DNA of 64,000 bases from positions 1 to 64,000 of the forward strand of contig JANJXV010001714.1 of NCBI GenBank assembly GCA_024803745.1. Direction: 5' to 3'. A program made the translations under genes and the position numbers. Origin of the DNA: Megascapheus bottae. Its lineage: Eukaryota; Chordata; Mammalia; Rodentia; Geomyidae. The notes under the pieces are model-generated. The model saw only the letters and a program-made list of their open reading frames with translations, was not told the origin of the DNA and did not search any database. Below, one piece after another: positions 14,321 to 28,400 of this stretch. Every line of letters begins with the position of its first letter. The stretch's first letter is position 1.

Positions 14321-15500
14321 CACACACCTCCATTCTGAGTTCACACACCTCCATTCTATGACTTCACAAACCTTCATTCTGAGTTCACAGACCTCCATTC
14401 TATGACTTCACACACCTCCATTCTATGAGTTCACTCACCTCCATTCTGACTTCACACACCTCCATTCTGACTTCACACACCTCAATTCTGTGATTTCACA
14501 CACTTCCATTCTATGACTTCACACACCTCCATTCTGTGACTTCACACACCTCCATTCTGTGATTTCACACACCTCCAATCTCACTTCACACACCTCCATT
14601 TTATGACTTCGCACACCTCCATTCTATGAGTTCACTCACCTCCATTCTGACTTCACACACCTCCATTCTGACTTCACACACCTCAATTCTATGATTTCAC
14701 ACACTTCCATTCTATGACTTCACACACCTCCATTCTGTGGCTTCACACACCTACATTCTGAGTTTACACAACTCCATTCTGTGACTTCACACACCTCCAT
14801 TCTGTGATTTCACACACCTCCAATCTCACTTCACACACCTCCATTTTATGACTTCACACACCTCCATTCGTTGACATCAAAAAACACCATTCTATGACTT
14901 CACACAACTCCATTTTGACTTCACACACCTCCATTCTATGAGTTCACACACCTCCATTTTATGACTTCACACACCTCCATTCTATGACTTCACACACCTC
15001 CATTCTGTGATATCACACACCTCCAATCTGACTTCACACACCTCCATTCTGTGACTTCACACACCTCCACTCTATGACTTCAAACACCTTCATTCTTACT
15101 TCACAAACATCCATTCTGTGACTTCACACACCTCCATTCTGTGACTTCACACACCTTCATTCTGACTTCACACACCTCCATTCTGTGACTTCATACACCT
15201 CAATTCTGTGACTTCACACACCTCCATTCTGACTTCACACACCTCCATTCTGTGACTTCACACACCTCCATTCTGTGGCTTCACACACCTCCGTTTTGAC
15301 TTCACACACTTCAATTCTGTGACTTCACACCCCTCCATTCTGTGACTTCACACACCTCTATTGTTTCACTTCACACACCTCCATTCTTTGACTTCACACA
15401 CCTCCATTCCATGACTTCTCACACCTCCATTCTATGAGTTCACACACCTCCATTCTATGAGTTCACACACCTCCAATTTGACTTCACACACCTCCATTCT
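14321..15500. repeat. M-type segment
   Basis: It begins with CACAAACCTTCATTCTGAG at about 14365 and carries two cycles of GTGGCTTC or GTGACTTC with GATTTCACACACTTCC units. It then has the CGTTGACATC unit at 14869 in its AAAAAACACC form, then GTGATATCAC near 15006. Matching segments lie at 28.5 kb (+14,196), 32.5 kb and 37.1 kb. It separates a complete L copy on the left from a shortened L copy on the right, so M and L segments form a composite repeat in this part of the array. One unit reads CTTCGCACACC near 14609, a private substitution. Confidence 0.75.
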
Positions 15501-18360
15501 GACTTCACACACCTCCATTCTGTGACTTCACACACCTCAATTCTGTGACTTCACACACCTCCATTCTGACTTCACATACCTCCATTCTATGATTTCACAC
15601 ACCTCCATTCTATGACTTCACACACCTCCATTCTGTGACTTCACACACCACCTTTTTGACTTCACACACCTCCATTCTGTGACTTCACACACCTCCATTC
15701 TGTGACTTCACACACCTCCGTTTTGACTTCACACACTTCCATTCTGTGACTTCACACACCTCCATTCTGTGACTTCACACACCTCTATTGTTTCATTTCA
15801 CACAACTCCATTCTTTGACTTCACACACCTCCATTCCATGACTTCACACACCTCCATTCTATGAGTTCACACACCTCCAATTTGACTTCACACACCTCCA
15901 GTCTATGACGTCACACACCTTCATTCTTACTTCAGAAACATCCATTCTCTGACTTCACACACCTCCATTCTATGACTTCACAAACCTCCATTCTGTAACT
16001 TCACACACCTCCATTCTGAATTCACACACCTCCATACTGTGACTTCACACCCCTCCATTCTTCCTTCACACACCTCCATTCTATGACTTCACACAACTCC
16101 ATTCTATGATTTCACACACCTCCATTCTATGACTTCACACACCTCCATTCTATGACTTCACACACCTCATTTCTGAGTTGACACACCTCCATTCTGTGAT
16201 TTCACACACCTCCAATCTGACTTCACTCACCTCCATTCGTTGACATCAAAAACAACCATTCTATGACTTCACACAACTCCATTGTGACTTCACACACCTC
16301 CATTCTATGACTTCACACACCTCCATTCTGTGACTTCACACACCTCCATTCTATGACTTCACAAACCTCCATTCTGAGTTCACAGACCTGCATTCTATGA
16401 CTTCACACACCTCCATTCTATGACTTCACTCACCTACATTCTGACTTCACACACCTCCATTCTGACTTCACACACCTCAATTCTGTGACTTCACACACCT
16501 CCATTCTGTGATTTCATACACCTCCAATCTGACTTCACAGACCTCCATTCTATGACTTCACACACCTCCATTTTGACTTCACACACCTCCATTCTATGAG
16601 TTCACACATCTCCATTTTCTGGCTTCACACACCTCCATTCTATTACTTCACACACCTGAATTCTATGAATTCACACACCTCCATTCTATGACTTCACACA
16701 CCTCCATTCTGTGAGTTCACACACCTCCACTCTATGACTTCAAACACCTTCATTCTTACTTCACAAACATCCATTCTGTGACTTCACACACCTCCATTCT
16801 GTGACTTCACACACCTTCATTCTGACTTCACACACCTCCATTCTGTGACTTCACACACCTCAATTCTGTGACTTCACACACCTCCATTCTGACTCCACAT
16901 ACCTCCATTCTATGATTTCACACACCTCCATTCTATGACTTCACACACCTCCATTCTGTGACTTCACACACCAACTTTTTGACTTCACACACCTCCATTC
17001 TGTGACTTCACACACCTCCATTCTGTGACTTCACACACCTCCGTTTTGACTTCACACACTTCCATTCTGTGACTTCACACACCTCCATTCCATGACTTCA
17101 CACACCTCCATTTTATGAGTTCACACACCTCCATTCTATGAGTTCACACACCTCCAATTTGACTCCACACACCTCCATTCTATGACTTCACACACCTTCA
17201 TTCTTACTTCAGAAACATCCATTCTCTGACTTCACACACCTCCATTCTATGACTTCACAAACCTCCATTCTGTGACTTCACACACCTCCATTCTGAGTTC
17301 ACACACCTCCATTCTGTGACTTCACACTCCTCCATTCGTTGACATCAAAAACCACCATTCTATGACTTCACACAACTCCATTTTAACTTCACACACCTCC
17401 ATTCTATGAGTTCACACATCTCCATTTTATGACTTCACACACATCCATTCTATGACTTCACACACCTCAATTCTATGACTTCACACACCTCCATTCTATG
17501 ACTTCACACACCTCCATTCTGTGACTTCACACACCTCCACTCTATGACTTCAAAAACCTTCATTCTTACTTCACAAACATCCATTCTGTGACTTCACACA
17601 CCTCCATTATGTGATTTCACACACCTTCATTCTGACTTCACACACCTCCATTCTGTGAGTTCACAAACCTCAATTCTGTGACTTCACACACCTCCATTCT
17701 GACTTCACACACCTTCATTCCATGACTTCACACACCTCCATTCTATGACTTCACACACCTCCATTTTGTGACTTCACACACCTAAATTCTATGACTTCAC
17801 ACACCTCCATTATGACTTCACACACCTCCATTCTATGACTTCACACACCTCCATTCTGTGACTTCACACACCTCCATTCTGTGACTTCACACACCTCCGT
17901 TTTGCCTTCACATACTTCCAATCTGTGACTTCACACACCTCCATTCTGTGACTTCACACACCTCTATTGTTTCACTTCACACACCTCCATTCTTTGACTT
18001 CACACACCGCCATTCCATGACTTCACAAACCTCCATTCTATGAGTTCACACACCTCCATTCTATGAGTTCACACACCTCCAATTTGACTTCAAACATCTC
18101 CATTCTATGACTTCACACACCTTCATTCTTACTTCAGAAACATCCATTCTCTGACTTCACACACCTCCATTCTATGACTTCACACACCTCCATTCTGTGG
18201 CTTCACACACCTACATTCTGAGTTCACACACCTCCATTCTGTGACTTCACACACCTCCATTCTGTGACTTCACACACCTCCATTCTGTGACTTCACACAC
18301 CTCGATCCTATGACTTCACACACCTCCATTCTATGAATTAACACACCTCCATTCTGTGAA
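15501..18360. repeat. Shortened L-type copy (offset 4,042 from copy 3)
   Basis: ATTCTTCCTT at 16057 and CGTTGACATC at 16238 and 17337 are each exactly 4,042 bases after 12015, 12196 and 13295. The copy therefore starts inside the L order (at about the unit found at 11,470) and ends at the GAATTAAC unit near 18345. There it passes into an M segment that lacks about 130 bases relative to 14,330-14,470. Private changes include ATTGTTTCATTTC near 15792. Confidence 0.8.
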
Positions 18361-20350
18361 TTCACACACCTCCATTCTGACTTCACACACCTCCATTCTG
18401 ACTTCACACACCTCAATTCTGTGATTTCACACACTTCCATTCTATGACTTCACACACCTCCATTCTGTGACTTCACACACCTCCATTCTGTGATTTCACA
18501 CACCTCCAATCTCACTTCACACACCTCCATTTTATGACTTCACACACCTCCATTCTATGAGTTCACTCACCTCCATTCTGACTTCACACACCTCCATTCT
18601 GACTTCACACACCTCAATTCTATGATTTCACACACTTCCATTCTATGACTTCACACACCTCCATTCTGTGGCTTCACACACCTACATTCTGAGTTTACAC
18701 ACCTCCATTCTGTGACTTCACACACCTCCATTCTGTGATTTCACACACCTCCAATCTCACTTCACACACCTCCATTTTATGACTTCACACACCTCCATTC
18801 GTTGACATCAAAAAACACCATTCTATGACCTCACACAACTCCATTTTGACTTCACACACCTCCATTCTATGAGTTCACACACCTCCATTTTATGACTTCA
18901 CACACCTCCATTCTATGACTTCACACACCTCCATTCTGTGACTTCACACACCTCCACTCTATGACTTCAAACACCTTCATTCTTACTTCACAAACATCCA
19001 TTCTGTGACTTCACACACCTCCATTCTGTGACTTCACACACCTTCATTCTGACTTCACACACCTCCATTCTGTGACTTCATACACCTCAATTCTGTGACT
19101 TCACACACCTCCATTCTGACTTCACACACCTCCATTCTGTGACTTCACACACCTCCATTCTGTGGCTTCACACACCTCCGTTTTGACTTCACACACTTCA
19201 ATTCTGTGACTTCACACCCCTCCATTCTGTGACTTCACACACCTCTATTGTTTCACTTCACACACCTCCATTCTTTGACTTCACACACCTCCATTCCATG
19301 ACTTCTCACACCTCCATTCTATGAGTTCACACACCTCCATTCTATGAGTTCACACACCTCCAATTTGACTTCACACACCTCCATTCTATGACTTCACACA
19401 CCTTTATTCTTACTTCAGAAACATCCATTCTCTGACTTCACACACCTCCATTCTATGACTTCACAAACCTCCATTCTGTGACTTCACACACCTCCATTCT
19501 GTGGCTTCACACAGCTCCATTCTGACTTCACACACCTCCATTCTGTGACTTCACACACCTCCATTCTGTGACTTCACACACCTCGATCCTATGACTTCAC
19601 ACACCTCCATTCTATGAATTCACACACCTCCATTCTATGACTTCACACACCTCCATTCTGTGACTTCACACACCTCCATTCTGAGTTCACACACCTCCAT
19701 TCTATGACTTCACAAACCCCAATTCTGAGTTCACAGACCTCCATTCTATGACTTCACACACTTCCATTCTATGACTTCACACACCTCCATTCTGACTTCA
19801 CACACCTCCATTCTGACTTCACACACCTCAATTCTTTGACTTCACACACCTCCATTCTATGATTCCACACACTTCCATTCTATGACTTCACACACCTCCA
19901 TTCTATGACTTCACACACCTCATTTCTGAGTTGACACACCTCCATTCTGTGATTTCACACACCTCCAATTTGAATTCACTCACCTCCATTCTATGACTTC
20001 ACACACCTCCATTCGTTGACATCAAAAACAACCATTCTATGACTTCACACAACTCCATTGTGACTTCACACACCTCCATTCTGACTTCACACACCTCAAT
20101 TCTGTGACTTCACAGACCTCCATTCAATGATTTCACACACTTCCATTCTATGACTTCACACACCTCCATTCTGTGGCTTCACACACCTACATTCTGAGTT
20201 CTCACATCTCCATTCTGTGACTTAACACACCTCCATTCTGTGATTTCACACACCTCCAATCTGACTTCACACATCTTCATTTTATGACTTCACACACCTC
20301 CATTCTGTGACTTCTCACACCTCCATTCTATGACTTCACACTCTTCCATT

Positions 20351-20362
20351 GTGACGTCACAC
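20351..20362. other. Perfect 12-base palindrome with TGACGTCA core (representative)
   Basis: The unit GTGACGTCACA, preceded by T, makes TGTGACGTCACA, which equals its own reverse complement. Its middle eight bases are the consensus cAMP-response element recognised by CREB/ATF bZIP factors in animals and related bZIPs in plants. It sits in a fixed place upstream of the C marker. TGACGTCA also occurs at 23723, 34636, 39261, 42630, 44922, 47466, 49977, 52269, 54813, 57640, 59800 and 63575. The match is exact; any binding in this heterochromatin-like setting is inference. Confidence 0.6.
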
Positions 20363-20964
20363 AACTCCATTCTCTGAGTTCACACATCTCCATTCTATGA
20401 TTTCACACACCTCCATTCTGACTTCACACACCTCCATTCTATGACATCACAGACCTCGAATCTGTGACTTCACTCACCTCCACTCTATGACTTCACACTC
20501 CTCCATTCTATGACTTCCCACACCTCCTTTCTATGACTTTACCCACCTCAGTCTATGACTTCACACACCTCCATTCTGACTTCACACACCTCCATTCTGT
20601 GACTTCACACAACTCCATTCTATTACTTCACACACCTCAATTCTATGACTTCACACACGTCCATTCTATGACTTCACACACCTCCATTCTGTTATTTCAC
20701 ACACCTCCATTCTATGACTTCCAACACCTTCATTCTTACTTCACAAACATCCATTTTGTGACTTGACACACCTCCTTTCTGTGACTTCACACACCTCCAT
20801 TCTGACTTCACACACCTCCATTCTGTGACTTCACACACCTCCATTCTATGACTTCACACACCTCAATTCTATGACTTCACACACCTCCATTCTGTGACTT
20901 CACACACCTCCATTCTGACTTCACACCCCTCCATTCTGACTTCACACACCTCCATTCTGTGACT

Positions 20965-21300
20965 TCACACACCACCTTTTTGACTTCACACACCTCCATT
21001 CTCTGACTTCACACACCTCCATTCTGTGACTTCACAAACCTCCGTTTTGACTTCACACACTTCCAATCTGTGACTTCACACACCTCCATTCTGTGACTTC
21101 ACACACCTCTATTGTTTCACTTCACACACCTCCATTCTTTGACTTCACACACCGCCATTCCATTACTTCACAAACCTCCATTCTATGAGTTCACACACCT
21201 CCATTCTGTGAGTTCACACACCTCCAATTTGACTTCACACACCTCCATTCTATGACTTCACACACCTTCATTCTTACTTCAGAAACATCCATTCTCTGAC
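20965..21300. repeat. Recurring cassette of about 330 bases (representative copy)
   Basis: A fixed succession of diverged units runs CACCACCTTTTTGAC, CCTCCGTTTTGAC, CTTCCAATCTG, CCTCTATTGTTTCAC, CATTCTTTGAC, CACCGCCATTCC, CCTCCAATTTGAC, CTTCATTCTTACTTCAG and AAACATCCATTCTCTGAC. I count about 37 copies of its CCTCTATTGTTTCAC unit in the window (for example 2811, 7261, 11742, 21108, 35392, 50507, 61612). It occurs in L segments, M segments and all C subunits, so it is the common building block from which the larger repeats were assembled. Alleles exist: CACCAACTTTTTGAC for CACCACC at about 4010, 8450 and 25,170, and CTTCCATTCTG for CTTCCAATCTG. Confidence 0.75.
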
Positions 21301-21630
21301 TTCACACACCTCCATTCTATGAATTCACAAACCTCCATTCAGTGACTTCACACACCTCCATTCTGAGTTCACACACCTCCTTTCTATGACTTCACACACT
21401 TCCATTCTATGACTTCACACACCTCCATTCTGTGGCTTCACACACCTACATTCTGAGTTCACACACCTCCATTCTGTGACTTCACACACCTCCATTCTGT
21501 GACTTCACACACCTCCATTCTGTGACTTCACACACCTCGATCCTATGACTTCACACACCTCCATTCTATGAATTAACACACCTCCATTCTGTGAGTTCAC
21601 AAACCTCCATTCTATGACTTCACACATCTC

Positions 21631-24600
21631 CATTCTATGAGTTCACTCACCTCCATTCTGACTTCACACACCTCCATTCTGACTTCACACACCTCAATTC
21701 TGTGATTTCACACACTTCCATTCTATGACTTCACACACCTCCATTCTGTGGCTTCACACACCTACATTCTGAGTTTACACACCTCCATTCTGTGACTTCA
21801 CACACCTCCATTCTGTGATTTCACACACCTCCAATCTCACTTCACACACCTCCATTTTATGACTTCACACACCTCCATTCTATGAGTTCACTCACCTCCA
21901 TTCTGACTTCACACACCTCCATTCTGACTTCACACACCTCAATTCTATGATTTCACACACTTCCATTCTATGACTTCACACACCTCCATTCTGTGGCTTC
22001 ACACACCTACATTCTGAGTTTACACACCTCCATTCTGTGACTTCACACACCTCCATTCTGTGATTTCACACACCTCCAATCTCACTTCACACACCTCCAT
22101 TTTATGACTTCACACACCTCCATTCGTTGACATCAAAAAACACCATTCTATGACTTCACACAACTCCATTTTGACTTCACACACCTCCATTCTATGAGTT
22201 CACACACCTCCATTTTATGACTTCACACACCTCCATTCTATGACTTCACACACCTCCATTCTGTGATATCACACACCTCCAATCTGACTTCACACACCTC
22301 CATTCTGTGACTTCACACACCTCCACTCTATGACTTCAAACACCTTCATTCTTACTTCACAAACATCCATTCTGTGACTTCACACACCTCCATTCTGTGA
22401 CTTCACACACCTTCATTCTGACTTCACACACCTCCATTCTGTGACTTCATACACCTCAATTCTGTGACTTCACACACCTCCATTCTGACTTCACACACCT
22501 CCATTCTGTGACTTCACACACCTCCATTCTGTGGCTTCACACACCTCCGTTTTGACTTCACACACTTCAATTCTGTGACTTCACACCCCTCCATTCTGTG
22601 ACTTCACACACCTCTATTGTTTCACTTCACACACCTCCATTCTTTGACTTCACACACCTCCATTCCATGACTTCACACACCTCCATTCTATGAGTTCACA
22701 CACCTCCATTCTATGAGTTCACACACCTCCAATTTGACTTCACACACCTCCATTCTATGACTTCACACACCTTTATTCTTACTTCAGAAACATCCATTCT
22801 CTGACTTCACACACCTCCATTCTATGACTTCACAAACCTCCATTCTGTGACTTCACACACCTCCATTCTGTGGCTTCACACACCTCCATTTTGACTTCAC
22901 ACACCTCCATTCTGTGACTTCACACACCTCCATTCTGTGACTTCACACACCTCGATCCTATGACTTCACACACCTCCATTCTATGAATTCACACACCTCC
23001 ATTCTATGACTTCACACACCTCCATTCTTTGACTTCACACACCTCCATTCTGAGTTCAAACACCTCCATTCTATGACTTCACAAACCCCAATTCTGAGTT
23101 CACAGACCTCCATTCTATGACTTCACACACTTCCATTCTATGACTTCACACACCTCCATTCTGACTTCACACACCTCCATTCTGACTTCACACACCTCAA
23201 TTCTTTGACTTCACACACCTCCATTCTATGATTCCACACACTTCCATTCTATGACTTCACACACCTCCATTCTATGACTTCACACACCTCATTTCTGAGT
23301 TGACACACCTCCATTCTGTGATTTCACACACCTCCAATTTGACTTCACTCACCTCCATTCTATGACTTCACACACCTCCATTCGTTGACATCAAAAACAA
23401 CCATTCTATGACTTCACACAACTCCATTGTGACTTCACACACCTCCATTCTGACTTCACACACCTCAATTCTGTGACTTCACAGACCTCCATTCAATGAT
23501 TTCACACACTTCCATTCTATGACTTCACACACCTCCATTCTGTGGCTTCACACACCTCCATTCTGTGACTTAACACACCTCCATTCTGTGACTTAACACA
23601 CCTCCATTCTGTGATTTCACACACCTCCAATCTGACTTCACACACCTTCATTTTATGACTTCACACACCTCCATTCTGTGACTTCTCACACCTCCATTCT
23701 ATGACTTCACACTCTTCCATTGTGACGTCACACAACTCCATTCTCTGAGTTCACACATCTCCATTCTATGATTTCACACACCTCCATTCTGACTTCACAC
23801 ACCTCCATTCTATGACATCACAGACCTCGAATCTGTGACTTCACTCACCTCCACTCTATGACTTCACACTCCTCCATTCTATGACTTCCCACACCTCCTT
23901 TCTATGACTTTACCCACCTCAGTCTATGACTTCACACACCTCCATTCTGACTTCACACACCTCCATTCTGTGACTTCACACACCTCCATTCTATGACTTC
24001 ACACACCTCAATTCTATGACTTCACACACCTCCATTCTGTGACTTCACACACCTCCATTCTGACTTCACACCCCTCCATTCTGACTTCACACACCTCCAT
24101 TCTGTGACTTCACACACCACCTTTTTGACTTCACACACCTCCATTCTCTGACTTCACACACCTCCATTCTGTGACTTCACAAACCTCCGTTTTGACTTCA
24201 CACACTTCCAATCTGTGACTTCACACACCTCCATTCTGTGACTTCACACACCTCTATTGTTTCACTTCACACACCTCCATTCTTTGACTTCACACACCGC
24301 CATTCCATTACTTCACAAACCTCCATTCTATGAGTTCACACACCTCCATTCTATGAGTTCACACACCTCCAATTTGACTTCACACACCTCCATTCTATGA
24401 CTTCACACACCTTCATTCTTACTTCAGAAACATCCATTCTCTGACTTCACACACCTCCATTCTATGAATTCACAAACCTCCATTCAGTGACTTCACACAC
24501 CTCCATTCTGAGTTCACACACCTCCTTTCTATGACTTCACACACTTCCATTCTATGACTTCACACACCTCCATTCTGTGGCTTCACACACCTACATTCTG

Positions 24601-25400
24601 AGTTCACACACCTCCATTCTGTGACTTCACACACCTCCATTCTGTGACTTCACACACCTCCATTCTGTGACTTCACACACCTCGATCCTATGACTTCACA
24701 CACCTCCATTCTATGAATTAACACACCTCCATTCTGTGAGTTCACAAACCTCCATTCTATGACTTCACACACCTCCATTCTGTGACTTAACACACCTCCA
24801 TTCTGAGTTCACACATCTCCATTCTATGACTTCACAAACTTCCATTCTGAGTTCACAGACCTCCATTCTATGACTTCACACACCTCCATTCTATGACTTC
24901 ACACACCTCCATCCTGACTTCACACACCTCCATTCTGACTTCACACACCTTAATTCTGTGACTTCACACACCTCCATTCTATGACTTCACACACCTCCAT
25001 TCTGTGGCGTCACACACCTACATTCTGAGTTTACACACCTCCATTCTGTGACTTCCCACACCTCAATTCTGTGATTTCACACACCTCCATTCTGACTTCA
25101 CATACCTCCATTCTATGATTTCACACACCTCCATTCTATGACTTCACACACCTCCATTCTGTGACTTCACACACCAACTTTTTGACTTCACACACCTCCA
25201 TTCTTTGACTTCACACACCTCCATTCTGTGACTTCACACACCTCCGTTTTGACTTCACACACTTCCATTCAGTGACTTCACACACCTCCATTCCATGACT
25301 TCACACACCTCCATTCTATGAGTTCACACACCTCCATTCTATGAGTTCACACACCTCCAATTTGACTTCACACACCTCCATTCCATGACTTCACACACCT
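21631..25400. repeat. 3.3 kb composite unit, second copy, with short C-type block
   Basis: M-type units lead into CGTTGACATC at 22125 (AAAAAACACC form) and 23383 (ACAACC form), then ACCCACCTCAG at 23912 in its short form. Near 24,770 it departs from the first copy and runs into units with GACTTAACAC, CACACATCTCC, CATCCTGAC, CTTAATTCTG and GTGGCGTCAC. This tail recurs at 43.68-44.28 kb, 51.0-51.6 kb, 58.5-59.2 kb and 62.2-62.8 kb. The whole stretch from about 22,480 to 25,390 matches 41,390 to 44,300 at an offset near 18,909. Confidence 0.75.
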
Positions 25401-28400
25401 CCATTCTGTGGCTTCACACACCACCATTCTGAGTTCACACACCTCCATTCTGTGGCTTCACACACCTCCGTTTTGACTTCACACACTTCAATTCTGTGAC
25501 TTCACACCCCTCCATTCTGTGACTTCACACACCTCTATTGTTTCACTTCACACACCTCCATTCTTTGACTTCACACAACTCCATTCCATGACTTCTCACA
25601 CCTCCATTCTATGAGTTCACACACCTCCATTCTATGAGTTCACACACCTCCAATTTGACTTCACACACCTCCATTCTGACTTCACACACCTCAATTCTGT
25701 GACTTCACACACCTCCATTCTGACTTCACATACCTCCATTCTATGATTTCACACACCTCCATTCTATGACTTCACACACCTCCATTCTGTGACTTCACAC
25801 ACCACCTTTTTGACTTCACACACCTCCATTCTGTGACTTCACACACCTCCATTCTGTGACTTCACACACCTCCGTTTTGACTTCACACACTTCCATTCTG
25901 TGACTTCACACACCTCCATTCTGTGACTTCACACACCTCTATTGTTTCACTTCACACAACTCCATTCTTTGACTTCACACACCTCCATTCCATGACTTCA
26001 CACCCCTCCATTCTATGAGTTCACACACCTCCAATTTGACTTCACACACCTCCAGTCTATGACGTCACACACCTTCATTCTTACTTCAGAAACATCCATT
26101 CTCTGACTTCACACACCTCCATTCTATGACTTCACAAACCTCCATTCTGTAACTTCACACACCTCCATTCTGAATTCACACACCTCCATACTGTGACTTC
26201 ACACCCCTCCATTCTTCCTTCACACACCTCCATTCTATGACTTCACACAACTCCATTCTATGATTTCACACACCTCCATTCTATGACTTCACACACCTCC
26301 ATTCTATGACTTCACACACCTCATTTCTGAGTTGACACACCTCCATTCTGTGATTTCACACACCTCCAATCTGACTTCACTCACCTCCATTCGTTGACAT
26401 CAAAAACAACCATTCTATGACTTCACACAACTCCATTGTGACTTCACACACCTCCATTCTATGACTTCACACACCTCCATTCTGTGACTTCACACACCTC
26501 CATTCTATGACTTCACAAACCTCCATTCTGAGTTCACAGACCTGCATTCTATGACTTCACACACCTCCATTCTATGACTTCACTCACCTACATTCTGACT
26601 TCACACACCTCCATTCTGACTTCACACACCTCAATTCTGTGACTTCACACACCTCCATTCTGTGATTTCATACACCTCCAATCTGACTTCACAGACCTCC
26701 ATTCTATGACTTCACACACCTCCATTTTGACTTCACACACCTCCATTCTATGAGTTCACACATCTCCATTTTCTGGCTTCACACACCTCCATTCTATTAC
26801 TTCACACACCTGAATTCTATGAATTCACACACCTCCATTCTATGACTTCACACACCTCCATTCTGTGAGTTCACACACCTCCACTCTATGACTTCAAACA
26901 CCTTCATTCTTACTTCACAAACATCCATTCTGTGACTTCACACACCTCCATTCTGTGACTTCACACACCTTCATTCTGACTTCACACACCTCCATTCTGT
27001 GACTTCACACACCTCAATTCTGTGACTTCACACACCTCCATTCTGACTCCACATACCTCCATTCTATGATTTCACACACCTCCATTCTATGACTTCACAC
27101 ACCTCCATTCTGTGACTTCACACACCAACTTTTTGACTTCACACACCTCCATTCTGTGACTTCACACACCTCCATTCTGTGACTTCACACACCTCCGTTT
27201 TGACTTCACACACTTCCATTCTGTGACTTCACACACCTCCATTCCATGACTTCACACACCTCCATTTTATGAGTTCACACACCTCCATTCTATGAGTTCA
27301 CACACCTCCAATTTGACTCCACACACCTCCATTCTATGACTTCACACACCTTCATTCTTACTTCAGAAACATCCATTCTCTGACTTCACACACCTCCATT
27401 CTATGACTTCACAAACCTCCATTCTGTGACTTCACACACCTCCATTCTGAGTTCACACACCTCCATTCTGTGACTTCACACTCCTCCATTCGTTGACATC
27501 AAAAACCACCATTCTATGACTTCACACAACTCCATTTTAACTTCACACACCTCCATTCTATGAGTTCACACATCTCCATTTTATGACTTCACACACATCC
27601 ATTCTATGACTTCACACACCTCAATTCTATGACTTCACACACCTCCATTCTATGACTTCACACACCTCCATTCTGTGACTTCACACACCTCCACTCTATG
27701 ACTTCAAAAACCTTCATTCTTACTTCACAAACATCCATTCTGTGACTTCACACACCTCCATTATGTGATTTCACACACCTTCATTCTGACTTCACACACC
27801 TCCATTCTGTGAGTTCACAAACCTCAATTCTGTGACTTCACACACCTCCATTCTGACTTCACACACCTTCATTCCATGACTTCACACACCTCCATTCTAT
27901 GACTTCACACACCTCCATTTTGTGACTTCACACACGTAAATTCTATGACTTCACACACCTCCATTATGACTTCACACACCTCCATTCTATGACTTCACAC
28001 ACCTCCATTCTGTGACTTCACACACCTCCATTCTGTGACTTCACACACCTCCGTTTTGCCTTCACATACTTCCAATCTGTGACTTCACACACCTCCATTC
28101 TGTGACTTCACACACCTCTATTGTTTCACTTCACACACCTCCATTCTTTGACTTCACACACCGCCATTCCATGACTTCACAAACCTCCATTCTATGAGTT
28201 CACACACCTCCATTCTATGAGTTCACACACCTCCAATTTGACTTCAAACATCTCCATTCTATGACTTCACACACCTTCATTCTTACTTCAGAAACATCCA
28301 TTCTCTGACTTCACACACCTCCATTCTATGACTTCACACACCTCCATTCTGTGGCTTCACACACCTACATTCTGAGTTCACACACCTCCATTCTGTGACT

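Larger units (their letters stand above)
18361..21630. repeat. 3.3 kb composite unit, first copy, with long C-type block
   Basis: It holds M-type units (CGTTGACATC at 18800, AAAAAACACC form), then an ACAACC-form CGTTGACATC unit at 20014, then the C marker ACCCACCTCAG at 20541. The following copy repeats these at 22125 (+3,325), 23383 (+3,369) and 23912 (+3,371). After the C marker this copy has about 226 bases more than the next one (CTATTACTTC, GTTATTTC, CCAACACC and CTTGACACACC units, about 20,620-20,790). I call that the long C form. These extra units contain the 77-codon open frame at 20533-20766, which I judge non-coding. Confidence 0.75.

Noticed and set aside
15410..15426. T-box factor half-site TCACACCT in CTTCTCACACCTCC units
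   Set aside because: It is an eight-base match produced by one substitution in the unit, with no flanking gene to regulate. Chance is sufficient.
20533..20766. Open frame of 77 codons, with copies at 34817, 39442, 47647 and 54994
   Set aside because: There is no domain, no promoter or splice context, and low-complexity cycling of three frames of one DNA unit. It is repeated only because the DNA block is repeated.
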